Assembly (NCBI GenBank): GCA_015231815.1 | Contig: JADGAW010000018.1 | Coordinates: forward strand, 1 to 19,026 | Direction of reading: 5' to 3' | Origin: Nitrospinota bacterium | GTDB lineage: Bacteria > Nitrospinota_A > JADGAW01 | DNA length: 19,026 nt | Shown here: positions 7,317 to 15,385 of the stretch, in pieces | How the letters are laid out: every line of letters begins with the position of its first letter | Position numbering within the stretch: position 1 is the stretch's first letter | Program-made: the position numbers and the translations under genes | Notes under the pieces: generated by a model | The model's database searches: none | What the model saw: the letters and a program-made list of their open reading frames with translations, nothing else | Told to the model about the DNA's origin: nothing

Positions 7317-7997
7317 TTACCCCTTTTCCAAAATAAGAACAAAATTTCTTTTTTTAGCTCCCTCAACCAGACGCAGGAGTTCTTGTGCTGTACCTTCGAG
7401 AAATTCCTCGTTTTCACCGGAAATATCCAGAGCGAGAAAAACCTTCCGCTGGTGCATAACCGTATCGATAGAGGTTAACAACTGTTTTAACCGATAAGGA
7501 GTTTCCATTATGACCATTGCTTCGTTGCGTTTTTTCAGAGTTCTCAACTGCTGCTCCCGCTCCTCTGTTTTTGGTGAAAGCCAACCTGCAAAATAAAAAT
7601 CATCATGAGCACAGCCGGACATCTGTAAGGCAGGTATTAATGAGGAAGCTCCCGGCAATGGCGAGACTTTCACCCCCTCTTTTTTACATCTCTGAAGAAG
7701 AAGATTCCCAGGGTCGGAAAACAAAGGGCTGCCAGCATCACTTATCAAGGCAAGCTTTTTCCCCGACAAGAGCTCTTTAATGGCATCGCTTGTTCCTTCC
7801 TCCTCGTTATGCTCGTTGATTGAAATGAGCGGTTTTTTTATTCCAAGGGGTCGCAGAAACTTTCCTGCTGGCTTAAATTCCTCGCAAAGAATAATATCGC
7901 ATTCCTTGAGAACCTTTAATGCCCTTAAGGTAATATCTTCAGGATTTCCTATGTGGGTTGATACAAGGTATAAAATGCCCTTCTTGTTTTCGATCAT
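7317..7997 (-). CDS. rsmI: RsmI-like 16S rRNA 2'-O-ribose methyltransferase, short variant
   Basis: The protein belongs to the tetrapyrrole-methylase-fold SAM methyltransferases, and is closest to RsmI, which 2'-O-methylates C1402 of 16S rRNA. Shared motifs are STHIGNPEDITLRALKVLKE at 13-32, the SAM-binding ISDAGSPLFSDPG at 85-97, LPGASSLIPAL at 114-124, FYFAGWLSPKTEER at 134-147 and METPYRL near 158-164. Two points are unusual: RsmI normally has 'ATPIGN' and 'AEDTR', but here the first is STHIGN and the second CEEFKP (38-43); and at 226 residues it lacks the C-terminal extension of standard ~280-residue RsmI. It may be a divergent RsmI or a paralogue with another target. The ATG at 7995-7997 follows a good ribosome site (AAAGGA). 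Confidence 0.8.
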   Translation of the reverse strand: MIENKKGILYLVSTHIGNPEDITLRALKVLKECDIILCEEFKPAGKFLRPLGIKKPLISINEHNEEEGTSDAIKELLSGKKLALISDAGSPLFSDPGNLLLQRCKKEGVKVSPLPGASSLIPALQMSGCAHDDFYFAGWLSPKTEEREQQLRTLKKRNEAMVIMETPYRLKQLLTSIDTVMHQRKVFLALDISGENEEFLEGTAQELLRLVEGAKKRNFVLILEKG

Positions 7998-8001
7998 ATA
8001 A

Positions 8002-8165
8002 TTTCCTTTTGTTCAAATACTTTTGTTCAAATACTTTAATTCGAAAAGGTGAAAAGTAAATCGTGAAGAGTGAAAAGTAAATAGTTGGAGGTCAAAACCA
8101 TTCATTTACCCATCTACCGATCTACCCATTCACTTCTCACTTCTCACTTCTCACTCTTCACTCAC
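8002..8165. repeat. 7- and 8-bp-periodic repeat tract between the ATP-grasp gene and rsmI
   Basis: Nearly the whole gap is periodic. TTTTGTTCAAATAC occurs twice in tandem (8007-8034, period 14). GTGAAAA-GTAAAT occurs twice 21 bp apart in 7-bp phase (8049-8083). An octamer of the form CATCTACC occurs three times (8103-8126). CACTTCT occurs three times followed by CACTCTT and CACTCAC (8131-8165). In addition 8063-8078 (GTGAAGAGTGAAAAGT) and 8146-8161 (ACTTCTCACTCTTCAC) are inverted copies with one mismatch, so the transcript can fold into a 16-bp stem over a ~67-base loop. The right end overlaps the last codons of the ATP-grasp gene. Confidence 0.8.
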
Positions 8166-9401
8166 TATAACCGGCGCATAACCACCACCAATGGTTTTGA
8201 AATTTGTAACCTGTCCTTGATATAGTCGGGAAGAGAAATGAAAAGCTTCGTTCTTATAGACAAAAAAACGGTAATCGACCTTAAAAATATTGTTTTTAAG
8301 CGGTATATCAGCTATTGAACTATTAACTGTCACCGTTGATGGGTGTACAAGCTCCTGCATAAGATAATTTTCCTTTTCAATTTCATGTATTTTTCGCAGG
8401 CTGATTTTATCTCCCCGATAAACTCCCTTGCCGCCATAGTGCGAAATTGGTTTAAAAAAGAACTGTTTTCTTTTGTCAATGATTTCATGCTCCTCAAGAC
8501 TCGAAAGGTGATAGGTCTTGGGAATGATTTCATCCAGAAGTGTTCTTTCCTCTGAGGTAATTTCAAATTGCTCGTCAAATGTTTCATCTGAAAGAAACAT
8601 CAGTATATCCTTACTTGCCGTGAGGTGATACTCAAATGGGTTTGGTGAAAAACAGGCAAGGTTTTCTTCGTAGGCTTCACGTAATGTTGATGAAGGAGTA
8701 TCCTTTAAATAAAAGTCACAGTAACGGTTATAAACCATGTCAATGACGATTCCCTTTACCTTCAGTTCATTACCATCAATCTGTACATCTTTAACATCTG
8801 CAATAATGGTTTTTATTCCCCTTTCTTCAAAGAGGGATTGAAAGAGCTTGAACTCTGGAAGCCAGTAAACTTTCTCAATATCTTCATCAATAATTGCAAC
8901 GGTTTTAAGAGTTCGTTGAGATGAATTTCCTTTATTCCAAAGAGTAAAATCCTCACAAAAACTTTCAAATAAGACGTTAATTTTTTTTTCGTACTCCCTC
9001 TTTTTTTCAGGATACCTTCGATACTCATCCAAAAGACTAAACAAAGCTCCTCCGGCATTGGTATTTACCTCAATAAGCTTGATTTTATTTTCAGTGATAT
9101 GAAAATCGTAGCCCATTAATACAGAATAGTTGAGTTGTTGATGAAAGAAGGTTTTACCTCTTTCCATTTGGTAGCTGTTTCGGTGACAGATAGCGAAATA
9201 AATTCTAATAAACTGATAAATTTTCTCTATCGTCTGCTGAGGAAGAGTAACCTCAAAGGGTGATGCTGCAGTGATTTCATTTTCTATGAAATTTTCCTGA
9301 AAGGCTGTATCAAGGTTTTTGAAGTCCATGATGTTTTCATCCCACTCTTTAATGAATGAGGTTGCCGATTCTCCCCCATCGGACAGAGCTGTCTTCATCA
9401 T
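8151..9401 (-). CDS. Circularly permuted ATP-grasp family protein, function unknown
   Basis: The nucleotide-binding motifs of an ATP-grasp ligase occur in permuted order. The metal-binding strand LIEVNTNAGGAL, normally last, lies at 109-120, ahead of VYNRYCDF at 223-230, the Lys/Gly loop FFFKPISHYGGKGVYRGDK at 314-332, YLMQELVHPSTVTV at 346-359, VDYRFFVY at 375-382 and SRLYQGQVTNFKTIGGGYAP at 391-410. From memory, proteobacterial proteins of unknown function share the set 'GYDFH...E-[VI]-N-T-N-A-G-G-A-L', 'LFFKP..G.G.K..YRGDK' and 'RLYQGQ.TNFRT.GGG.APV'. An ATP-dependent carboxylate-amine (or thiol) ligation is expected; the substrate is unknown. The chosen ATG overlaps lepB by 53 bp; Met25 (start at 9329) would avoid the overlap, and neither start has a clear ribosome site. 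The final VSEE and the stop fall inside a heptad repeat. Confidence 0.8.
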   Translation of the reverse strand: MMKTALSDGGESATSFIKEWDENIMDFKNLDTAFQENFIENEITAASPFEVTLPQQTIEKIYQFIRIYFAICHRNSYQMERGKTFFHQQLNYSVLMGYDFHITENKIKLIEVNTNAGGALFSLLDEYRRYPEKKREYEKKINVLFESFCEDFTLWNKGNSSQRTLKTVAIIDEDIEKVYWLPEFKLFQSLFEERGIKTIIADVKDVQIDGNELKVKGIVIDMVYNRYCDFYLKDTPSSTLREAYEENLACFSPNPFEYHLTASKDILMFLSDETFDEQFEITSEERTLLDEIIPKTYHLSSLEEHEIIDKRKQFFFKPISHYGGKGVYRGDKISLRKIHEIEKENYLMQELVHPSTVTVNSSIADIPLKNNIFKVDYRFFVYKNEAFHFSSRLYQGQVTNFKTIGGGYAPVIVSEE

Positions 9402-10020
9402 CCCAGGACCAATAGAGAATGATGGCTTTTCCTTTAATCATATTGACATCAAGAAAGCCCCAATACCTGCTATCCTGACTATTTTCCCGGTTATCTCCCA
9501 TCATAAAAACATGACCTTCCGGAACAGTTACCGGTCCGAAATTATCTCGGGGAAAGGAGTACATCAGCGGCAGTGGCGGCTCAATATGCTTAACAAAAGC
9601 TGAATCATCAATTGCTTTACCGTTAATGTAAACCACCTGATTTTTAACTTCAACAGTTTCTCCCGGAAGTCCGATGGTACGCTTAATGAAATCACGTGAA
9701 GGGTCTTCTGGATATTTAAAAACAATAATATCAAACCGTTCTGGAATTGAAGAAAAAAACCTAATATCATCAAAGAGTTTTGTACGGGTAAAGGGCAGCT
9801 CGTTGGGAATTTTAATGCCATAGGACATTTTACTTACCAGCAGGTGGTCGCCTATGAGAAGGGTGTCCTTCATCGAACCGGAAGGAATTTTATACGCCTG
9901 AACAAAAACCTCTCTGATAAAAAAAGCAAGAATTAACGCAATAACAATTGCTTCGAAATATTCAACAACAATATGTTTTTTCTTTTGCAGCTCTTCTGTT
10001 TTTTCCATCAATTGGCTCAA
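9349..10020 (-). CDS. lepB: Signal peptidase I
   Basis: This inner-membrane serine/lysine protease removes signal peptides from exported proteins. One membrane segment lies at about 21-40. The catalytic Ser49 is in IPSGSMKDTLLIGD, the general-base Lys113 is in RDFIKRTIGLPGE, and the C-terminal box GHVFMMGDNRENSQDSRYWG follows at about 169-188. At 223 residues it is a compact form with a single N-terminal anchor, unlike the two-anchor E. coli enzyme. The listed start is a TTG; an in-frame ATG four codons later (10006-10008) is just as plausible, as neither has a good ribosome site. It sits 75 bp after the PBP1A stop, and its 3' end overlaps the ATP-grasp gene, suggesting one transcript. Confidence 0.95.
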   Translation of the reverse strand: MSQLMEKTEELQKKKHIVVEYFEAIVIALILAFFIREVFVQAYKIPSGSMKDTLLIGDHLLVSKMSYGIKIPNELPFTRTKLFDDIRFFSSIPERFDIIVFKYPEDPSRDFIKRTIGLPGETVEVKNQVVYINGKAIDDSAFVKHIEPPLPLMYSFPRDNFGPVTVPEGHVFMMGDNRENSQDSRYWGFLDVNMIKGKAIILYWSWDDEDSSVRWGRIGNLIH

Positions 10021-10095
10021 ATAAATATAAATTTTAGCTGGACATTATAACAGTTAGCAGAACAAATTAGCCCTGTGAACCTGAAACAGAGAAGG

Positions 10096-12381
10096 TTAAT
10101 GAATACCTCCTGAGGTTTCTTCCAGATCGGAAGAGGTAAACTTTTTAGGTTCTGTTCCCTTCTTAAAAACCTCCATGTAGGCATTTTTACTGCCATAGGG
10201 AGCAAGAAGTCCTGTAGATTCATCAACATTTCTGAACACAAGGTTTTCTGCCAGAGGGAAATTCCTGTCCGGCACGTCTTTAAGAGCTTGTTGCATATAT
10301 TCCTTCCAGATAGGTAAAGCAGCTCTGGAGCCAGCCTCTCCCCTACCCATAGGTTTTAACTGATCATATCCTGTCCAAACTCCCGTTGCAATTTCCGGGG
10401 AATAGCCAATAAACCAAGCATCAATATAATCATTTGTAGTACCTGTTTTTCCGGCAATATTATGACCAAGGTCTGCCACTTTACGTCCAGTTCCATGTTT
10501 GACCACCGACTGCAACATCGTCGTGATAATGTAGGCAGTTTCCGGAGCAATCGACAGTACTTTCTCTCTCATCATATTATTTTCAATGGTTATGCCATTT
10601 CTGTTTTTAATGTAACGGATGAATATAGGTTTCAACGACCATCCACCCCGGGCAAAAATCGCATAGACATTTGTTATGTCGATAAGGGAAAGGGTTGTGG
10701 AACCAAGAGCAATTGAAAGGTCATTTTTTATTTCGGTATGAATACCCAGCATCATTGCAAAATCATGAACCGTTTGAATTCCTATTTCCTGTAACAGTTT
10801 TACCGTTACAACATTTCGAGAATGTTGTAACGCTTTTCTTAATAAGGTTGGGCCATAGAATTTTTTTCCGTAGTTTTCTGGTTTCCAGCCATTGATGATA
10901 ATGGGAGCATCAATAATCACTGAAGCTGGAGAAAAGCCTTTATCAATTGCAGCAGCATAAATAATAGGTTTAAATGCCGACCCAATTTGTCTTTGAGCTT
11001 GTGTGGCCCGGTTAAACTGGCTTTTATTAAAATCATATCCACCAACCATTGCTTTAACCTCGCCTGTTTTAACATCCAGTGAAATAATTGCTCCTTCTAC
11101 TTCCGGCTCCTGCTCCAGTTTCACTTCAATGGGTCTGACCTTATCATTGACAACAGAAACAAGTATTTTGTCTTTTGGATGAAGAGCCTTTCTCAAATCC
11201 TTTAATTTTGAATAAAGGTAATGGGAGTTTGGATTCGGGTGCCTTGCCCAGTCACTTTCCTTTAATGATAAGGTTGCAGGAATTTCGTCATAAATTTTTA
11301 ACTCTGCATATTCTTTCTCAACAGATATAACTGTTGCATCAACAATCTTTGGTTCTCCCTCAATGGGTTCCTCATCCCATTTGTCGATTATTTCTTTTGC
11401 TCCCCGGTAGCCAATTCTTTTATCAAGCTCCCTGAGTCCCCTTTTAAGAGCGTTTCGTGCCGATATTTGAAGTTCCCGGTTAAGGGTTGTGTAAATACTT
11501 AAGCCATCTTTGTATAGCTTATCAGTCCCTAGCCGTTCTGCAATGTCTTTTCTCACATGCTCCACAAAATAAGGGGCATTATTTGATTCTTTTGCAAGGT
11601 TCACCAACTTAATTTTTGCTTTAGAATATTTTTCGCACTGTTTTATCTTTATATAGCCAGAATCAAGCATTCTTTTTAAAACATGAGCTCTTCTCTTCTT
11701 TGACCTTTTGTAATCTCTAAAAGGAGAATAGTTGGATGGTGCTTTGGGAATTGCAGCAAGTGTTGCCACTTCGGCAAGGTTTAACTCCGATACATGTTTT
11801 CCAAAATAGGTGTCAGCGGCAGCTTCAATACCATAAGCTCCAGAGCCATAATATATTTGGTTAAGGTAGAGTTCCAGAATTTCTTCTTTCGTGAAATTTT
11901 CTTCAATGGCAAAGGAGATAAAAACTTCCTTTAGCTTTCTTTCAATGGTTCTTTCTGGTGATAAGAAAAAGGTCTTTGATAGCTGTTGGGTTATGGTACT
12001 TCCCCCCTGAACAATGGAACCAGCAAAGAAATTGGTAACTGCAGCCCGTATTATTCCTAAGAAATCAATTCCACCATGAGAATAAAAGTTGGAATCCTCA
12101 ACTGCAATTGTTGCTTCTTTTACAATTGCCGGAATATCTTCAACTTTTAACCAAATTCTCTTTTCAAGATAAAAATTTGTTACCAGATTATCTTTATCAT
12201 CGTAAAGCTTGGAGATAATTGATGGCTTAAAGTTCTTAAGGCTTTTAACATCAGGAAGTTCCGGCTCGATTCTTTCTTTATAGTACAGGTAGGTGAGAAC
12301 TCCTCCTGAAACTCCTGCCAAAAAAATAAATACCGTTAGGAATAAGAAGGTTTTTTTAATCCAGGACGTTTTCAATGTCAT
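10096..12381 (-). CDS. mrcA: Class A penicillin-binding protein 1A (glycosyltransferase/transpeptidase)
   Basis: This bifunctional murein synthase polymerises lipid II and cross-links the peptides, facing the periplasm. A signal-anchor helix lies at about 10-33. The glycosyltransferase domain shows VEDSNFYSHGGID with catalytic Glu95, GGSTITQQL at 127-135, ERKLKE at 147-152 and LYLNQIYYGSGAYGIEAAA at 171-189. The transpeptidase domain shows SAFK with nucleophile Ser468, SRN at 521-523 and KTGT at 645-648. A linker region of about 100 residues (340-425) between the domains looks like the extra OB-type domain of PBP1A. Length 761 is slightly short for the proteobacterial PBP1A (~850). It lies between the AMIN-TPR gene upstream and lepB downstream on the same strand. 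The ATG at 12379-12381 has no clear ribosome site. Confidence 0.95.
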   Translation of the reverse strand: MTLKTSWIKKTFLFLTVFIFLAGVSGGVLTYLYYKERIEPELPDVKSLKNFKPSIISKLYDDKDNLVTNFYLEKRIWLKVEDIPAIVKEATIAVEDSNFYSHGGIDFLGIIRAAVTNFFAGSIVQGGSTITQQLSKTFFLSPERTIERKLKEVFISFAIEENFTKEEILELYLNQIYYGSGAYGIEAAADTYFGKHVSELNLAEVATLAAIPKAPSNYSPFRDYKRSKKRRAHVLKRMLDSGYIKIKQCEKYSKAKIKLVNLAKESNNAPYFVEHVRKDIAERLGTDKLYKDGLSIYTTLNRELQISARNALKRGLRELDKRIGYRGAKEIIDKWDEEPIEGEPKIVDATVISVEKEYAELKIYDEIPATLSLKESDWARHPNPNSHYLYSKLKDLRKALHPKDKILVSVVNDKVRPIEVKLEQEPEVEGAIISLDVKTGEVKAMVGGYDFNKSQFNRATQAQRQIGSAFKPIIYAAAIDKGFSPASVIIDAPIIINGWKPENYGKKFYGPTLLRKALQHSRNVVTVKLLQEIGIQTVHDFAMMLGIHTEIKNDLSIALGSTTLSLIDITNVYAIFARGGWSLKPIFIRYIKNRNGITIENNMMREKVLSIAPETAYIITTMLQSVVKHGTGRKVADLGHNIAGKTGTTNDYIDAWFIGYSPEIATGVWTGYDQLKPMGRGEAGSRAALPIWKEYMQQALKDVPDRNFPLAENLVFRNVDESTGLLAPYGSKNAYMEVFKKGTEPKKFTSSDLEETSGGIH

Positions 12382-12553
12382 TTAAAAAGAGTGAGCAGTA
12401 AGTAGTGAGCAGTTGTTTTTTTATATGGTTTTCAACTGTTTTTATTAAGAGTGACAGGTAAAAAGAAGATGGATTCCAAACGTGAACTTTTTACTCTTCA
12501 CAGTCCCCAAGAATTTCATCTTGAAAAATAGCTCACTATTTTACTGTAGAATT
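12382..12553. repeat. Intergenic gap with heptad-phased repeat before PBP1A
   Basis: GTGAGCA, GTAAGTA, GTGAGCA follow each other in 7-bp phase at 12391-12411, just upstream of the PBP1A start on the minus strand. Weaker copies, GTGACAG-GTAAAAA near 12451-12464 and the inverted TTTTTACTCTTCAC near 12488-12501, share the same GTGAAGAGTAAAAA-like core. Unlike the other gaps, the sequence right after the AMIN-TPR stop (12554) is not repetitive. No ORF is convincing. Confidence 0.5.
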
Positions 12554-15106
12554 TTATTTCCGAGGTTTTATGGCAAGGTTTCTTTTATTCTTTTCCTTCC
12601 AGTTCATTGCACTAATATTCTCAAGAGCTGTTTTTGCCACCAAAGTATTTGGATAGCGGCTTACCACTTCTTCAAATTTCTTTTTTGCATCATCGTAATT
12701 TTTCAGAAGCCGGTAACTTTCAGCAATTTGAAAAAGAGATACTTTAGCAGCATCATAATCAGGAAACTTATCAAGTATTACCTGATTTGCAGCAATTGCT
12801 TTTTCGTACTTTCGTTCCTCAAATAAGATATTTCCAAGGTTTTGGTATGCTAACCGAATAAAGTTTGGTATCTTTGGCTCTTTTTCCGATTGAACACTCT
12901 TATTAAATATCTCAATTGCTTCTGCCATGGCATTTTCTGCCTGTGGAAGTTTTTTCTGTGCAGTAAAGATATTTCCTAAGATAAACGAAATTTTTGCGGC
13001 ATCTTCCCCTTCTCTATCCAAAAACATCGATTGCATATAAGCATCCTGAGCTTTCTTCAGGTTATTGAGCTTATAAAAGGCATACCCTTTATTACGATAT
13101 GCGTTAATCTTATTGTCGCTGGCAGGAAAATCCTCAAGAAATTTATCTGAGAGGTCAATGGCTTTTTTATACTCCCCTCGTTCGTTAACAATTTCGATGG
13201 TACTAATCATTACTGACTCCCTGAATTTCCATTCAGTATCATGCTCTGCAACCTTTTCCAGAAACATTTTTGCATTATCGTAAGCACCAAGATCCTGATA
13301 GCTTTTTGCAATTGCCAATAATATTTTCGGGTCTTTAATATCACTGAGGTATTTTTCAAAATTCTTATAATAGGTAAGAAGTACCGTGAAAAAACCGTCC
13401 TGAGAGTAATAAGCCTGAATAAGTTTATTAAAGTTCTTTTTTATTTCCTGAATGGACTTTTCCTTAAACTTGCTATTGGGATATTCTTCCACCATTTGAT
13501 TAAGGATTTCAATTGCTTTTCGGTATTGGTTTGTACTTGAGAAGGCGACACCATATCGGTATATTGCCTCTTCTTTATAGTTTTTTTCCGTTGATTTTGC
13601 AATAACTTCCTTATAGGTTTCAAAGGGATCCTGAACTTCCGGGAGATTATCAAAATACAGTTTACTCTCCTTAAACTGATGTTCAATTCCCAAATCTGCA
13701 AGTCTTAGCTTTGTCTGAAGACCTTCAACCTGATCCTTGAACTTTTTATTGGCATCCGTAAGAACTTTCAAACTCCCGTCATAATCTTTTTTCAACATGT
13801 AGATTTGAGACAACCGATTCATTGCTGCAGCACTATTCACGTTATTCGGAAATAGATTGGTGATTCGGTAATAGAACCTTTGAGCGAGGTTATAATCACC
13901 ATTCATATAATAAATCTCAGCCAGATTAAATATTGAGCTTGGAGTTCTTTTGAAATATTCAGGCCAATATTTAATTGCCTCCACATAAATATCAAATGCC
14001 TCCAGATAATTACCTTTACTGAATAAGGTATCAGCCAAAGTAAAGGCAGCCTGTTTACTTCCTGCACTGTCTCTGAAACTAACCAGCATTTTATTTATGG
14101 CTGCAGTTCCCCGCTCGATTTCTCCCATCTCCAGTAAAAGCTTTGCACTTAAGGCTAGAGCTTGTCCGGCAAATTTATCTTTTGAATAATCGTCAACGAT
14201 AAGGTTTAATTGACTTATTGCCTCAGCATACAGGTTGAGTTCCACCAACATTTTTGCGTTAATGAAATAAACATTAGTTCGGTAGGGAGTATCAGGAAAC
14301 TTTATGAGCATTTCAGTAAAGAGGCGCAACGCTTCTCTATATTTCTCAGGATCGTATTTTGCCAGATTAAGCTTAGTTCCTGCTTTGGAAGCCAGAATAA
14401 TTCCATAGGTAAACATTACGGAATCATTGAACATGAAATCGGGGTACTTTTCAAGGATTTCCTTTAATAAAGGCTCTGCCTCAGTGTACTTAAATTTCTG
14501 GTATAAGGTCATTGCCTCATAATATTTCTTCCTGAGAGGATTTTTATCCAGTGTTTCATCAATATCAATTTTTTTCTTTACAAACTTTATATCTTCTGGT
14601 TTTACTTCCTTTACCGGAATTTTATCGCCAAGGATTTTTCCTTTCACCAGCGATGTTTTCCGAATATCCAAAACAATTCTTGCTGGTTTTGAAAGAGGGA
14701 GATAAACAAAGGAAACATCCTTACTCTTCAAATAAAAGGTTATGGTTACTTTTTTTCCTTCTTTGGTTATTGCTGTTTTGACAATATTTTTGTCTTGCAT
14801 CGACAAATTGTCCAGATTTGGGTTAATAACAGTGTCAAAGAATTGAACCTCAACGGCCTTTTCCTTTAGCTTGAGCTTGATACTGTATTCCGGCAGTTGC
14901 GAGAGATCGAAGAAAAGCCGAGTATTTTCAGGATGAGGACCAAACCTGATATTATCCAGCGTTACTGTTGCTTTTGCTTTCTCGGTGGGATCGAGAAATT
15001 CATCAACTTTGTTTTCAGTAAGCTGCCCGTATGTCGAGATAATATTTACCGGAATAAAGGTAATAAACAAGAGAAAAATTCCGGTAATTAAGAGCGTTTT
15101 TTTCAT
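12554..15106 (-). CDS. AMIN domain and TPR-repeat envelope protein
   Basis: A signal peptide (hydrophobic residues 4-24) sends the 850-residue protein to the periplasm. Residues about 47-148 form a beta-rich AMIN-like domain (TVTLDNIRFGPHPENTRLFF ... PARIVLDIRK), a fold that binds peptidoglycan in amidases and secretins. From about 190 to 840 come many TPR-type helical hairpins, seen as repeating 'A...Y.......Y..A...F..I...YP.S' patterns such as YNLAQRFYYRITNLFPNN, YRKAIEILNQMVEEYPNS and YDDAKKKFEEVVSRYPNT. TPR/AMIN proteins of this build act as scaffolds for outer-membrane or cell-wall machines. Upstream placement next to PBP1A and lepB suggests a role in murein synthesis or envelope integrity, which is inference. 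No catalytic motif is seen. Confidence 0.85.
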   Translation of the reverse strand: MKKTLLITGIFLLFITFIPVNIISTYGQLTENKVDEFLDPTEKAKATVTLDNIRFGPHPENTRLFFDLSQLPEYSIKLKLKEKAVEVQFFDTVINPNLDNLSMQDKNIVKTAITKEGKKVTITFYLKSKDVSFVYLPLSKPARIVLDIRKTSLVKGKILGDKIPVKEVKPEDIKFVKKKIDIDETLDKNPLRKKYYEAMTLYQKFKYTEAEPLLKEILEKYPDFMFNDSVMFTYGIILASKAGTKLNLAKYDPEKYREALRLFTEMLIKFPDTPYRTNVYFINAKMLVELNLYAEAISQLNLIVDDYSKDKFAGQALALSAKLLLEMGEIERGTAAINKMLVSFRDSAGSKQAAFTLADTLFSKGNYLEAFDIYVEAIKYWPEYFKRTPSSIFNLAEIYYMNGDYNLAQRFYYRITNLFPNNVNSAAAMNRLSQIYMLKKDYDGSLKVLTDANKKFKDQVEGLQTKLRLADLGIEHQFKESKLYFDNLPEVQDPFETYKEVIAKSTEKNYKEEAIYRYGVAFSSTNQYRKAIEILNQMVEEYPNSKFKEKSIQEIKKNFNKLIQAYYSQDGFFTVLLTYYKNFEKYLSDIKDPKILLAIAKSYQDLGAYDNAKMFLEKVAEHDTEWKFRESVMISTIEIVNERGEYKKAIDLSDKFLEDFPASDNKINAYRNKGYAFYKLNNLKKAQDAYMQSMFLDREGEDAAKISFILGNIFTAQKKLPQAENAMAEAIEIFNKSVQSEKEPKIPNFIRLAYQNLGNILFEERKYEKAIAANQVILDKFPDYDAAKVSLFQIAESYRLLKNYDDAKKKFEEVVSRYPNTLVAKTALENISAMNWKEKNKRNLAIKPRK

Positions 15107-15385
15107 CGTTTCTAAAGAAAAGTTATCTTAAATCTTCCTTCTTTTAAGCAATTACCGTTCCTGTTTTATTTTTGCCTGCAACTTCCAGAGAAAGTTCCAT
15201 TATCGGCAGAAAGTAATTATTATAGAACCGCCTGAATCGGAAGGGCAACGATCTCTCTTGAAACCCTCACCGAATGTTTTCCGTTGTAGAAAACAATACC
15301 ACAAGGAATATATTTTTTTCCAGAAACTTTTTTGTAATTTAAACCTGAGTTTTTTAACATTTTTTTTGGGGAAATTAACTACAAA
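15107..15385 (-). other. 279-bp gap with a possible small or frameshifted ORF
   Basis: On the minus strand an ATG at 15358-15360 opens 46 codons, MLKNSGLNYKKVSGKKYIPC..., ending at 15220. The composition looks protein-like (YIPCGIVFYNGKHSVRVSRE). The neighbouring frame takes over where this one ends and stays open as LPFRFRRFYNNYFLPIMEL... to a stop at 15144-15146, giving about 70 residues if a one-base shift near 15240-15250 joins them. No ribosome site is visible before the ATG, and I recognise no family. It could be a real micro-protein, a decayed gene or chance. The promoter of the AMIN-TPR gene should lie near 15110-15200. Confidence 0.25.

Noticed and set aside
8002..8165. CRISPR array
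   Set aside because: The repeat units are only 7-14 bp, without unique spacers of constant length; it is a simple tandem/inverted repeat tract.
12482..12826. 114-codon plus-strand ORF with a GTG start before and over the end of the AMIN-TPR gene
   Set aside because: It is Phe-rich antisense shadow of a Lys/Glu-rich TPR region and lacks a ribosome site.
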